A DNA stretch of 64,000 nucleotides, from positions 1-64,000 of the forward strand of contig NZ_FMHI01000010.1 in assembly GCF_900090145.1 (NCBI RefSeq). Direction: 5' to 3'. Positions 42,141 through 50,822 of this stretch are shown here, piece after piece. The notes under the pieces are model-generated. The model was not told where the DNA came from. It saw nothing but the letters and a program-made list of their open reading frames with translations, and did not search any database. The translations under genes and the position numbers were made by a program. Position 1 is the first letter of the stretch, and each line of letters begins with the position of its first letter. This stretch comes from Streptomyces sp. WMMB 322. GTDB lineage: Bacteria > Actinomycetota > Actinomycetes > Streptomycetales > Streptomycetaceae.

Positions 42141-43328
42141 ATGACGCCGCCGCTCCACATCGGTCCCCACGTCGTCCAGCCGCCCGTGGTGCTGGCGCCG
42201 ATGGCCGGGATCACGAACGCGCCCTTCCGCACGCTGTGCCGGGAATTCGCCGAAGGCGGCCGGGAGCACGAGGGCCGTCCCCCGGAGGATCGCGGCAGCG
42301 GCAGCAGGGGTCTCTTCGTCAGCGAGATGATCACGACGCGGGCCCTCGTCGAGCGCAACGCGAAGACCATGCAGCTCGTGCGGTTCGACAACAGCGAGAG
42401 GCCGCGTTCGATCCAGTTGTACGGGGTGGACCCGGTGACGGTCGGCAAGGCGGTCCGGATGATCGCGGACGAGGACCTCGCGGACCACATCGACCTCAAC
42501 TTCGGCTGCCCGGTGCCCAAGGTGACCCGCAAGGGCGGCGGTTCGGCACTCCCGTTCAAGCGGCCGCTGCTGCGCGCGATCCTGCACGAGGCCGTCGGCA
42601 ACGCGGGCGCGCTCCCCGTCACGATGAAGATGCGCAAGGGCATCGACGACGACCATCTGACGTACCTGGACGCCGGGCGCATCGCCGTCGACGAGGGGGT
42701 GACGGCGATAGCTCTGCACGGCCGCACCGCCGCCCAGCACTACGGCGGCACCGCCGACTGGGACGCGATCGCCCGGCTCAAGGAGGCCGTGCCCGAGATC
42801 CCCGTGCTGGGCAACGGAGACATCTGGTCCGCGGACGACGCGATGCGGATGGTGCGCGAGACCGGCTGCGACGGCGTGGTCGTCGGACGCGGCTGCCTGG
42901 GGCGGCCGTGGCTGTTCGGCGATCTCGTCGCGGCGTTCGCGGGCGAGGGCCCCGAGGCGTATGCGCGGCCGTCCTTCGGCGAGGTGGCGCGCGTGATGCT
43001 GCGGCACGCGACGCTGCTGGGGGAGTGGCTGGGCGACGAGGCGCGCGGCGTGATCGATTTCCGCAAGCACGTGGCCTGGTACACGAAGGGGTTCCCGGTC
43101 GGCTCGCAGGCCCGGCAGCGGCTGGCGGTCGCCGCCTCGCAGGCGGAGCTGGCGGAGCTGCTCGACGGCCTCGACGCGGACCAGCCGTGGCCGCACGACG
43201 CCGACGGCCCGCGGGGCCGCACCCACGGGCGTAACAAGGTCGTGCTGCCCGACGGCTGGCTCGACGACCCGTACGACTGCGCCGGAGGCGTGGGCGCCGA
43301 CGCCGAACTGGACACGTCGGGCGGCTGA
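42141..43328 (+). CDS. dusB: tRNA-dihydrouridine synthase (DusB-like)
   Basis: A 395-residue FMN protein. The barrel starts PPVVLAPMAGITNAPFR, has the catalytic Cys in NFGCPVPKVTRKGGGSAL, FMN contacts in HGRTAAQHYGG and GNGDIWS, and ends VVVGRGCLGRPWLF with a C-terminal helical domain. It reduces uridine to dihydrouridine in tRNA. A ~20-residue Gly/Glu/Arg insertion after CREFAEGG and a Gly/Asp-rich C-terminal tail are lineage-specific. The start is shown by conservation; no strong ribosome site beyond CGGAGG 10 nt upstream. Confidence 0.95.
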   Translation: MTPPLHIGPHVVQPPVVLAPMAGITNAPFRTLCREFAEGGREHEGRPPEDRGSGSRGLFVSEMITTRALVERNAKTMQLVRFDNSERPRSIQLYGVDPVTVGKAVRMIADEDLADHIDLNFGCPVPKVTRKGGGSALPFKRPLLRAILHEAVGNAGALPVTMKMRKGIDDDHLTYLDAGRIAVDEGVTAIALHGRTAAQHYGGTADWDAIARLKEAVPEIPVLGNGDIWSADDAMRMVRETGCDGVVVGRGCLGRPWLFGDLVAAFAGEGPEAYARPSFGEVARVMLRHATLLGEWLGDEARGVIDFRKHVAWYTKGFPVGSQARQRLAVAASQAELAELLDGLDADQPWPHDADGPRGRTHGRNKVVLPDGWLDDPYDCAGGVGADAELDTSGG

Positions 43329-43346
43329 ACTACCTCGTCACAGGGC

Positions 43347-43375
43347 TTGGTGAAGACCAATCGGACTTTTATCCG
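43347..43375 (+). promoter_or_regulatory. Possible promoter of the alcohol dehydrogenase gene
   Basis: TTGGTG (43347-43352), 17 bp, TATCCG (43370-43375), in a locally AT-rich patch after dusB. The match is moderate. Confidence 0.4.
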
Positions 43376-43428
43376 GAACGGCTAACCAGGCTCCCGTTCG
43401 GCCCGCACGGCTGGGAGACTTGCCGCTC

Positions 43429-44487
43429 GTGAAGGCCATCGTCTACGAGGAGTTCGGGCAGCACCCGGCGCTCCGCTCGGTACCCGACCCCACGCCGGCC
43501 CCGGGTGGTGTGGTGATCGAAGTCGACGCCACGGGACTGTGCCGCAGCGACTGGCACGCGTGGCGCGGCCACGATCCCGATGTGAAGCTGCCGCACGTGG
43601 GGGGTCACGAGTTCACGGGGACGGTCGTCGCGGCGGGCTCCGGTTCGGCGCTGCCCTGGGTGGGGCGGCGAGTGACCGTGCCCTTCGTGTGCGGCTGCGG
43701 CACGTGCGCGCAGTGCGTCACGGGGAACCAGCAGGTCTGCGAGCAGCAGACGCAGCCCGGGTTCAGCCACTGGGGGGCCTTCGCCCAGTACGTCGCAATC
43801 GACAACGCCGACGGCAACCTCGTGCCGATCCCCGACTCGATCAAGTCGCCCGCGGCGGCCGCTCTCGGCTGCCGCTTCGGCACGGCCTTCCGGGCCGTCG
43901 TCCGGCAGGGCCGGGTCACCGCCGGCGAGTGGGTCGCCGTGCACGGCTGCGGCGGCGTCGGGCTGTCCGCGGTGATGATCGCCGTGGCGAACGGCGCGCG
44001 GGTCGTGGCGGTGGACATCTCCGCGGCGGCGCTGAAGGTCGCCCGTGACCTCGGCGCCGAGGCGACCGTGGACGTCTCAGACGTGGACGACGCCGGAGCG
44101 GCTGTCATCGAACGCACCCTGGGCGGGGCGCACTTGTCGCTGGACTGTCTCGGCGACCCGCGCACCTGCCGCGCGTCCGTGCGGAGTCTGCGGCGGCGGG
44201 GGCGTCATGTTCAGGTCGGCCTGCTGCCGCCCGACGACGGCTCCCCGGCGATCCCGATGGACCGGATCGTCGCCCACGAGCTGGAGTTGCTCGGCAGCCA
44301 CGGCCTCCAGGCGCACGAGTACCCCGCCCTGCTGGGGCTCGTCGAATCCGACGTGCTCCATCCCGAGCTGCTGGTGCGGCGGACCATCGACCTCTCCGAG
44401 GCCCCGGCCGCGCTGGTCGAGATGGACATCCCGGTGCCCGCGACCCCTGGCGTGACGGTCATCAAGCCGGAGTCCCCGAAGTCCTGA
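43429..44487 (+). CDS. Zinc-dependent alcohol dehydrogenase
   Basis: A 352-residue medium-chain dehydrogenase. Catalytic zinc ligands are in TGLCRSDWHAW and GGHEFTG; the structural zinc cluster is CGCGTCAQCVTGNQQVC; the NAD(P) loop is GCGGVGLSAVMIA, followed by VVAVDIS, where the acidic residue favours NAD. The substrate is unknown. GTG 43429 is preferred over TTG 43420 because CTGGGAG lies 11 nt upstream. Confidence 0.9.
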   Translation: MKAIVYEEFGQHPALRSVPDPTPAPGGVVIEVDATGLCRSDWHAWRGHDPDVKLPHVGGHEFTGTVVAAGSGSALPWVGRRVTVPFVCGCGTCAQCVTGNQQVCEQQTQPGFSHWGAFAQYVAIDNADGNLVPIPDSIKSPAAAALGCRFGTAFRAVVRQGRVTAGEWVAVHGCGGVGLSAVMIAVANGARVVAVDISAAALKVARDLGAEATVDVSDVDDAGAAVIERTLGGAHLSLDCLGDPRTCRASVRSLRRRGRHVQVGLLPPDDGSPAIPMDRIVAHELELLGSHGLQAHEYPALLGLVESDVLHPELLVRRTIDLSEAPAALVEMDIPVPATPGVTVIKPESPKS

Positions 44488-44559
44488 ACCGGGCGGTGCC
44501 GCCGCACGCCGCCGCCCGGGCCCTCCGGTGGGCGGCGGCCCGGTGGGCGGCGTCCCGGT

Positions 44560-44667
44560 TCAGCGGTGCCGGAAGTGGCCGCCCATGTTGTGGATCACGC
44601 GCTGCAGTGCTCTGAGGGTGCGCACACACACCTCGCCGGGGATGTCCGCGTGGATGTGCCCGCGCAA
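44560..44667 (-). CDS. Possible 35-residue small protein
   Basis: A short frame ending HNMGGHFRHR before the stop at 44560, with mostly G/C third positions, in an otherwise empty 267-bp gap. A TTG start at 44667 gives 35 residues (MRGHIHADIPGEVCV ...); no ribosome site is visible. It may be a genuine small protein or the tail of a lost gene. Confidence 0.3.
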   Translation of the reverse strand: MRGHIHADIPGEVCVRTLRALQRVIHNMGGHFRHR

Positions 44668-44754
44668 CCGGCGTGAGGTCGACGGGGACGGCGGGCTGCG
44701 GGACGGGGAACCGGGCCGGAACCGGGACCGGACCGGGACCGCGGGGCCTGTGGG

Positions 44755-44982
44755 TCAGTCTCCGGCGGACTGGCCGCTCTCCAGCCGGAAGCCGACCTTC
44801 ATGCAGACCTGGTAATGCTCGATCTGCCCGTTCTCGATCTGGCCGCGCACCTGTGTGACCTCGAACCAGTCCAGGTGGCGCAGGGTTTCCGAAGCTCGGC
44901 TGATCCCGTTGCGGATCGCGGTGTCGACGCCCTCGTGGGACGTGCCGACGATCTCGGTCATCCGGTAGGTGTGCTCGCTCAC
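44755..44982 (-). CDS. Dodecin (flavin-binding/storage protein)
   Basis: A 75-residue dodecin: TYRMTEIVGTSHEGVDTAI, RHLDWFEVTQVRGQI (Trp stacking on flavin) and HYQVCMKVGFRLE. Dodecins form hollow dodecamers that bind FMN/riboflavin or CoA. GTG start. It stands alone, with a strong terminator-like hairpin upstream (45082-45119) separating it from the glycosidase operon. Confidence 0.95.
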   Translation of the reverse strand: MSEHTYRMTEIVGTSHEGVDTAIRNGISRASETLRHLDWFEVTQVRGQIENGQIEHYQVCMKVGFRLESGQSAGD

Positions 44983-45081
44983 ACGGACCTCCGCTGGCTC
45001 GTTTGCCTTGTTCGTCCCTTTCCGGTGCCCGGATCCGTCCGGAATACGCCGACGAGGCCGGGCCGGTGCGCAGACGGAGGA

Positions 45082-45119
45082 CCGCCCCCGGCCGCAGGGG
45101 GGACGGCGGCCGGGGGCGG
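45082..45119 (-). terminator. Terminator of the glycosidase operon
   Basis: A perfect 14-bp stem (ccgcccccggccgc at 45082-45095, complement 45106-45119) with a 10-nt loop, about 23 bp past the stop of the minus-strand operon. Confidence 0.85.
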
Positions 45120-45141
45120 CGGGTGAGGGATGCCCGGGGTG

Positions 45142-47205
45142 TCAGGTGCCCGGAGCGCCCCCCACGGCTGTGAGCAGGGCGAGCGGCGTGGCAGCCGCCC
45201 ACGCCTGCGGGGAACAGGCATGCGGATACGGGACCGGAGCAGGGTGGTCGGTGCGGCCGTAGCCGGCGAGTACCTCGGGCAGGCGGTAGTTCTGCCGGGC
45301 CGCGGCCTCGACCATTCCGGCGGCGAGGGTGCGGGCCTCCTCGTGCAGCCCGTAGCGGGCGAGCCCGAGAGCAATGACGGCGTTGTCCTGCGGCCAGATG
45401 CTGCCCCGGTGGTAGGAGAGCGGATGGTACGGGGCCTGACCGGCCGCCAGGGTGCGCACGCCCCAGCCGGAGAAGAAGTCCTCCTCCATCAGCCGCCGGC
45501 CCACCTGTTCGCCCGCCTCCTGGCCGAGGATTCCCGACCAGAGCAGATGGCCCGCGTTGGAGGCGAGGGCGTCGGCGCGTGTGCCCTCGTCGTCGAGGGC
45601 GAGCAGCGGGAAGTTCTCCTCCGCCATCCAGAAGTCCGACTCGAAGCGCTCCCGCAGAGCTGCGGCCGCCTTCGACAGCCGTTCCGCGTACGCCTCGTCC
45701 TGCCAGACCGTACGGGCCAGCTCCGCGGTGCGGCGCAGCGCGTCGTAGGCGTAGCCCTGGGCCTCGGCGACCATGACCGCCCCGCTGGGACGTGTGCCGT
45801 CCGTGGTGCACACGGCTCCCGGGGAGTCCTTCCAGTTCTGGTTGGCGAGGCCGCCCTGGTGCGCGTGGTAGGCGAGATAGCCGTGCTCGTCCAGGCCGCC
45901 GTGGGTGAACATCCAGTCCACTGCGGCGCGCGCGTGCATCTCCAGGCGGCGGGCGAGGGGCGGCTGTCGAGGGCCTGCTGCCTGCCCCGGGCCCTGCCGC
46001 CCGTGCTGCCCCTCGTCGTCCCCGGCGTCCCCCTCCCGCGAGAGTTCGCTGTACGCGCCGAGGAGGATCAGGAAGAGCGGCGTGGCGTCGACCGAGCCGT
46101 AGTAGCGCCCGTAGGGGACCTGGCCGAAGTGGGCCAGTTCGCCGTGGCGCACCTCGTGCACGATCTTTCCCGGCTGGGCGAGGCGTTCGGGCTCCTCCTC
46201 GCGCGCCTGGGTGGCGGCGAGCGCGAGCAGCGTGGGCTCCGCCAGCTGCGGGCGGTAGGGGAGCGCGAAGAGGGAGGTGAGCAGCGAGTCCCGGCCGAAG
46301 AGGGTCAGGAACCAGGGAACTCCCGCGCCCGGTATGAGCAGTTCCTCGCCGTCGGGGCCGCGCGCGGCCACCCGCAGCCCTGCCAGGTCGACCAGTCCCT
46401 GCTCGCAGGCGCGGGCCAGCTCCGGCCAGTCGGTCAGGCGGGAAGGAACGGGTTCCGCCGAAGTGAACTCGTCCGTACGTGCCTTGAGCCACGAGCCGAC
46501 GGCGGCCGGGTCGCCGTGCGGGGTGCCGGCTGATTCGCGGCGGTCCGTGGCTCCGTGTGGATGGGCGGTGACGGTGAGCGTCAACTCCGCGGTGCCGTGC
46601 GGTGCCAGCTCCAGCTGCCAGCACAACTGCCGTGCGGAGCTGCCGGTTTCCTCGACGGCAAGGGGCGGGGGCGCGGCGGTGACGGTGGTACGGGAGTGCC
46701 ACTCGCCGCGCCGGTATCCGAACTCGACGCCGTCCGGGTGCACTTCGTGGGTGCGTACCGTGTGCGGCTTGTCGTACCAGCGGTGGTCCGAGCGCAGCTC
46801 GAACTGGTCGGCGAAGTCGGCGTCGGCGGTGAGGGTCAGCCGCGCCGACGTGGCTTCGCCCAGGTTGCTCGTGAGCCGGATGCGTTCCGTGAACTCGCCG
46901 CTGACGACGGCCTGTTCCCGGAAGACCGTGTAGGCGGGGGGTTCCTCACGGGTGCCGTGCGGGGTGAGGACGGCGGTGCCGTTGCTGTCGGACGCGGGCA
47001 CCAGCACAGCTGGGGAGGCGCCGTCGACGGTGAGCTGCCAGCGGCTCAGGTGGCGGGCGTCACGTACGAACAGGCCCTCGGGAACGGTCCCTTCGGACTG
47101 GGCGCTGGGCAGCGTCCAGCCGGGCGGGCCGCCGACGTCGCCGGACGGGCCCAGTACGGCGAAGGTGCCTTCGTGCACGAGCAGACGGGGCTCGGTCGCA
47201 TTCAC
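45142..47205 (-). CDS. Amylo-alpha-1,6-glucosidase / glycogen debranching-type protein
   Basis: A 687-residue protein with an N-terminal debranching beta-sandwich domain (LLVHEGTFAVLGPSGDV ... GLFVRDARHLSRWQL) and a C-terminal (alpha/alpha)6 barrel: AGVPWFLTLFGRDSLLTSL, GSVDATPLFLILLGAY, YHRGSIWPQDNAVIALGL. It is predicted to cleave alpha-glucosidic linkages. A low-complexity Asp/Gly/Gln insertion sits near residue 395. It is the last gene of the isomerase-glucosidase operon, 4 bp after the previous stop. Confidence 0.9.
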   Translation of the reverse strand: MNATEPRLLVHEGTFAVLGPSGDVGGPPGWTLPSAQSEGTVPEGLFVRDARHLSRWQLTVDGASPAVLVPASDSNGTAVLTPHGTREEPPAYTVFREQAVVSGEFTERIRLTSNLGEATSARLTLTADADFADQFELRSDHRWYDKPHTVRTHEVHPDGVEFGYRRGEWHSRTTVTAAPPPLAVEETGSSARQLCWQLELAPHGTAELTLTVTAHPHGATDRRESAGTPHGDPAAVGSWLKARTDEFTSAEPVPSRLTDWPELARACEQGLVDLAGLRVAARGPDGEELLIPGAGVPWFLTLFGRDSLLTSLFALPYRPQLAEPTLLALAATQAREEEPERLAQPGKIVHEVRHGELAHFGQVPYGRYYGSVDATPLFLILLGAYSELSREGDAGDDEGQHGRQGPGQAAGPRQPPLARRLEMHARAAVDWMFTHGGLDEHGYLAYHAHQGGLANQNWKDSPGAVCTTDGTRPSGAVMVAEAQGYAYDALRRTAELARTVWQDEAYAERLSKAAAALRERFESDFWMAEENFPLLALDDEGTRADALASNAGHLLWSGILGQEAGEQVGRRLMEEDFFSGWGVRTLAAGQAPYHPLSYHRGSIWPQDNAVIALGLARYGLHEEARTLAAGMVEAAARQNYRLPEVLAGYGRTDHPAPVPYPHACSPQAWAAATPLALLTAVGGAPGT

Positions 47206-47209
47206 AGAC

Positions 47210-48796
47210 TCAGGGTCCTTCCTCGGACTCGGATGACTCGGCTGCGGACTCTGCCCCGCTCATTGACGTGAATCCGCCGGGTTGAACCCCCGGTTCGGAC
47301 ACCTGGCCTGAATCCGGTGCTTTCAGAAGGTCGAGGGCGAGAGCCGCGGTCCAGCTGAAGTCGCGGGCCCCACGGCCCGCACCCGTGTACGGGTCGAGGT
47401 ACTCGGCGAAGCGGGACTCCGCGGCGGCACCCAGCACGTCGGCGCGCAGCGCGTCGGCGAGTTCCGTCTCGCCGCGGTCGCGCAGCCCCCGCTCCAGCAG
47501 CCAGTTGACGTTGAACCAGGCGGGTCCGCGCCAGTAGCGGTACGGATCGAAGGCGGGTCCGCACAGGTCGTAACTCGGCAGCAGCCGCACCCGCGTGCCG
47601 AGCCCGAAGTGCTCACCGGTGACGGTGTCCAGCAGCCCGGACGTGATGTGACCGGGCAGACCGGGGACGATCAGGGGCAGCAGACCCGTCGCGCCCCGCG
47701 CGTCGAGCAGCACGCCGGAGGAAGCGGACGAGCCGGAAGCGGCCCCCGGGGCGCCGTCCCCGTCCCGCAGGTCCCTGCACAGGAACTGGCCGGCCTCCGG
47801 CGACCACAGCCGCCGTACCAGGGCGTCCGTCAGTGCGGCGGCGCGCTCGCCGTGGGGCGCCGGGTCGCAGCCGACTTCACGGGCGATGGCCGCCAGCGCG
47901 TGCTCGGAGGCGATGAGGAGGGCGTTGAAGGAGGGGTCCTCGACCGCGAACCCGTGCGGTGCCTCCGCGTCCCGGTAGCCGTGGTCCCGGTAGCCGGCGG
48001 CGAGGGCGACGTAGCGTCCGTAGTCCCGGTCGGTGGGCCGGTCGTCGGCGGCGCCGTGCCGGAGGTCGGCCCGCCGGAAGGTGTCCGGGGCGGCGGGTTC
48101 GACACGGGAGAGCGGGCCGTCCCAGCACGGACTGTTGTCCATGCCGGACTCCCACGGGTGGACGACGGCGGCCAGCCCGCCCCCGCCGAGGTCGCGCTCC
48201 TCGGTGAGGTAGCGGTGCCAGGCCGCCAGCCGCGGCCGGACCCGCTCCAGGAACCCGCGGCGCCTCGAGGCGGCCGGGTCGGCCTGATGCACCAGCCAGG
48301 CGGCGAGGGCGTGCACGGCGGGCTGGACGATCCCGGAGGTCTCCAGTCCGCGCGGCGCGCCCGCACCGCCGGCGTCGGCTGCGCCCGCCGTGGAGGAGCG
48401 CCAGAAGTCGGGCCCGGGGAAGTAGGCGTCAGCCGGCACACGGGAGTTGAAGACGATGTGCGGTATCCGCCCGTCCTCCCACTGGCCTCCGAGCAGCGTC
48501 TCCAGTTCGCGCTGGGCACGGACCGGTGAGAGATGGCGCAGCCCGATCGCGACGAACGCCGAGTCCCAGCTCCACTGGTGCGGATACAGGCCGTGCGAGG
48601 GCACCGTCGAGGAGCCCTTCCAGTTGCCCAGCAGGACGCGGAGGGCCCCGCGGCGCAGCGATGCGCGTTCCGTGCGGCCCGGAAAGCGCTGCGGCGGCAG
48701 GGAGTTGGCGTCACCGGGGGCCGTCCCGCGCGAGGCGGGCGTTCCCGCCGATCCCTGTGCGGTCCCCGGGGCGGAGGCGGGTGCGGTGGCGTTCAC
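47210..48796 (-). CDS. GH63/MGH-like glucosidase
   Basis: A 528-residue (alpha/alpha)6-barrel glycosidase of the trehalase/mannosylglycerate hydrolase-like group: YPHQWSWDSAFVAIGLRHL (catalytic Asp region), WESGMDNSPCWD, DPSFNALLIASEHALA, and YWRGPAWFNVNWLLERGL near the end. It likely hydrolyses an alpha-glucosidic disaccharide or glucosylglycerate-type solute. The N-terminal 35 and C-terminal 35 residues are disordered. GTG start overlapping the upstream isomerase stop (GTGA). Confidence 0.88.
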   Translation of the reverse strand: MNATAPASAPGTAQGSAGTPASRGTAPGDANSLPPQRFPGRTERASLRRGALRVLLGNWKGSSTVPSHGLYPHQWSWDSAFVAIGLRHLSPVRAQRELETLLGGQWEDGRIPHIVFNSRVPADAYFPGPDFWRSSTAGAADAGGAGAPRGLETSGIVQPAVHALAAWLVHQADPAASRRRGFLERVRPRLAAWHRYLTEERDLGGGGLAAVVHPWESGMDNSPCWDGPLSRVEPAAPDTFRRADLRHGAADDRPTDRDYGRYVALAAGYRDHGYRDAEAPHGFAVEDPSFNALLIASEHALAAIAREVGCDPAPHGERAAALTDALVRRLWSPEAGQFLCRDLRDGDGAPGAASGSSASSGVLLDARGATGLLPLIVPGLPGHITSGLLDTVTGEHFGLGTRVRLLPSYDLCGPAFDPYRYWRGPAWFNVNWLLERGLRDRGETELADALRADVLGAAAESRFAEYLDPYTGAGRGARDFSWTAALALDLLKAPDSGQVSEPGVQPGGFTSMSGAESAAESSESEEGP

Positions 48797-49593
48797 GCGG
48801 CGGCCCGCTCGAGGAACGACGGTACGGAACGCACGGCTTCGGCCGGGTCGCCGTTCAGCCGGCACTCGACGGCCAGTTCGCCCTCGTAGCCCGCGGCGTC
48901 CAGCGCCCCGAGCCAGGCGGGCCAGTCCAGGTGCCCCGCGCCCGGCTGGAGGCGGTTGGAGTCGCTGACCTGGGCGTGCTCGATGTAGGGGGCGGCTGCG
49001 AGGATCGCCGCGGGCGGGTCCGTCTCCTCGATGTTCATGTGGAAGCTGTCGATGCCCACGCGCACCGAGTCCAGTCCGGTCTCGCGTACCAGCTCCACTG
49101 CCTGACCGAGCCTGTTGACCATGTGGTCCTCGTAGCGGTTGAGCGGTTCGAGGAAGAGGGCGACCCCTTCGCGGCGGGCGTGCTCGCCGAGTTCCGTGAG
49201 ACCTTCGAGCAGCACCTCGCGGTCCTCGTCCTCGCTGCGCGGCGGCTCGAACGGCGGCAGGCGGCGGGAGAACATCCCGTACGAGGCGGGCGTCATCGCG
49301 CCGCGGCCGCCCAGTTCGCCGATGACGGAGAGCTGGGACTTCATCTGCCGCACGGCGTCGCGCCGCAGTTCGTCGTCGAAGGCGCCGGAGAAGTGCCGCA
49401 TCTCGACGCACACCGTCGGCATGACGACTCCGTCCGCGAGGGCCTTGCGCAGTTCCGGCAGCCGCTCCCGGAAGTGGTGACCGCCCTTGCCGCGCAGCTC
49501 GATCGCGCCGTAGCCCGCGGACTGTGCGAAATCCCACTTCCGCTGGAGGGTTTCGCCCGGCAGCAGATGCTCCTGGCAGGCGGTTGTGAACAT
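48793..49593 (-). CDS. Sugar phosphate isomerase/epimerase (AP endonuclease 2 fold)
   Basis: A 266-residue xylose isomerase-like TIM barrel. Metal-site blocks are LFLEPLNRYEDHMVN (Glu), VGIDSFHMNIEE (Asp/His), VSDSNRLQPGAGHLDW (His) and VECRLNGDP (Glu). Members isomerise or epimerise keto sugars, including inosose-type compounds. It opens the three-gene operon; upstream lies a decayed alcohol dehydrogenase. Confidence 0.9.
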   Translation of the reverse strand: MFTTACQEHLLPGETLQRKWDFAQSAGYGAIELRGKGGHHFRERLPELRKALADGVVMPTVCVEMRHFSGAFDDELRRDAVRQMKSQLSVIGELGGRGAMTPASYGMFSRRLPPFEPPRSEDEDREVLLEGLTELGEHARREGVALFLEPLNRYEDHMVNRLGQAVELVRETGLDSVRVGIDSFHMNIEETDPPAAILAAAPYIEHAQVSDSNRLQPGAGHLDWPAWLGALDAAGYEGELAVECRLNGDPAEAVRSVPSFLERAAA

Positions 49594-49782
49594 GGTCGGG
49601 CCTTTCGCGAGGTGCGCTCGGGGGGATGTGCTCGGGGCGGGTGGGGATGCGCCGGGTCGGCCTCGTGCCCGTCCCGCCGGTCCGTTGTCCGGGGGCCCGG
49701 GGGCCCGGATGCCCGGGGGGCCGGGGTCCGGGCGACACCGCGACGGGCCGGGGGCGGGTTCGGGGCGGGTTCGGTACAGGTC

Positions 49783-49944
49783 TCAGAACTCGAGGACGAG
49801 CTGGAGGGCGTCGGCGGGGCGTTCGTCCAGCAGCGCGTAGGCGTCACTCGTGCGCAGCCGCACGTGCCCGGACGGCAGCGGCGCACGTTCGTGTTCGGCG
49901 ATGTCCACCTGCCGCGGTCCGGTGAACTGGACGACTCGCTCCAC
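49783..49944 (-). pseudogene. Zinc alcohol dehydrogenase with internal deletion
   Basis: A 53-residue frame whose first half, RVVQFTGPRQVDI ... GHVRLRT, is the start of a zinc-type medium-chain dehydrogenase, and whose second half, SDAYALLDERPADALQLVLEF, is the end of such an enzyme. About 270-300 residues are missing from the middle, joined in frame at about residue 32. It should be non-functional. It points the same way as the isomerase operon and was probably once its first gene. Confidence 0.75.
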
Positions 49945-50011
49945 AAGGCACTCCGAGGGTTCTGGCTCTGACGTGGACTTCCGAGGTTCCGTAGAAGGTA
50001 CATCAGGATTA

Positions 50012-50028
50012 TGTCTTGTTAGAAGACA
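50012..50028. promoter_or_regulatory. Palindrome between the two halves of the sugar locus
   Basis: TGTCTT-gttag-AAGACA (50012-50028), in an AT-rich patch between the divergent sugar genes. The ROK repressor at 50823 is the obvious candidate to bind it. Confidence 0.5.
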
Positions 50029-50146
50029 GAAATGGTGCTGGGATGCCTGTCTGTGAAGCGGAAGCCAGGTGCGGGCGAGGCAGGCATGGCGGGTATGCCG
50101 ATGTGGGGGCGGCGGCGCCGGAAGAAGGAGGGGGAGCCAACACGCC

Positions 50147-50815
50147 GTGGCCGCCCTGGTCTTGTCGCCGGCCGCCATGCTGCTCGCGGGATGCTCTGCG
50201 CACTCACGGACGGGCCCCGGCGGGCCGGACGACAGGATCACGGTGTGGACGCTGGAGAACCTGCCGGCGCGCATGGCGGCCGAGAACGAGCCCGCGGCGC
50301 TCGACGGCTGCTCGCGCCTGCCGGCGATCCGCAAGGTCGTACTGCCGCTCGCCACACCGTCGTTGATGGCCACGGCCCTCTGCATCTTCATGATCGCGTG
50401 GAACGAGTTCCTCTTCGCGCTGCTCTTCCTCGCCGCGACACCCGAGAACTGGACGGTCTCCCTCGGTCTCCAGCAGCCGGCCAACGGCATCGAGGTGTCC
50501 TAGGCCCTGTCTGACAAATCCCGTCTGGGCTGCGATGCCTGGCACGCACTCCCCCAGCCTTCGGCCGGGGGCGCCCCCACGCTGCGTTGTCGATCGTCGG
50601 CGCAGCCCGCTGCGCTCTCCTCCTCCGCCTTGCGACCGCACGCACCAGACACCGCAACCCACGTCCTGACGGACGTACGACGCTATTTGTCAGTCAGGGC
50701 CTAGACCGTGCTGATGGCAGGATCGGTCGTACCGACCGTTCCCGTGGTCCTGCTCTTCCTCGCCGCGGAACGGCTGCTGACGGAGGGCCTCATCAGCGGG
50801 GCCGACAAGAGCTGA
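50147..50815 (+). pseudogene. Fused remnant of a sugar ABC transporter (binding protein start + permease end), MITE-interrupted
   Basis: One frame joins two different genes. It starts as a binding lipoprotein (VAALVLSPAAMLLAGCSAHS, then DRITVWTLENLP) and at about 50290 becomes the end of a MalG-type permease: the EAA loop AALDGCSRLPAIRKVVLPL, then AWNEFLFALLFLA. Everything between, including any first permease, has been lost. At 50500 a 197-bp MITE interrupts it; the permease tail VLMAGSVVPTVPVVLLFLA ... SGADKS resumes at 50704 and ends at 50815, 5 bp before the ROK gene. Even without the MITE, the frame reads TAG at the join, so decay came in more than one step. Confidence 0.85.
50504..50700. 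mobile_element. MITE, copy 1 (197 bp), CTAG target duplication
   Basis: Ends GCCCTGTCTGACAAAT (50504-50519) and its complement with one mismatch (50685-50700), flanked by CTAG on both sides (50500-50503, 50701-50704). It is nearly identical to the copy at 59870-60039 but carries an extra ~27 bp of C/G-rich palindrome (about 50550-50579). No coding capacity. The 4-bp YTAR-type duplication suggests mobilisation by an IS5-family transposase from elsewhere. Confidence 0.9.
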
Positions 50816-50822
50816 GGAGCAG

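Noticed and set aside
44462..46702. A 746-codon minus-strand frame over the debranching gene
   Set aside because: It is a shifted-frame shadow of the real glycosidase and of the gap beside dodecin; composition is Arg/Pro/Gly-rich.
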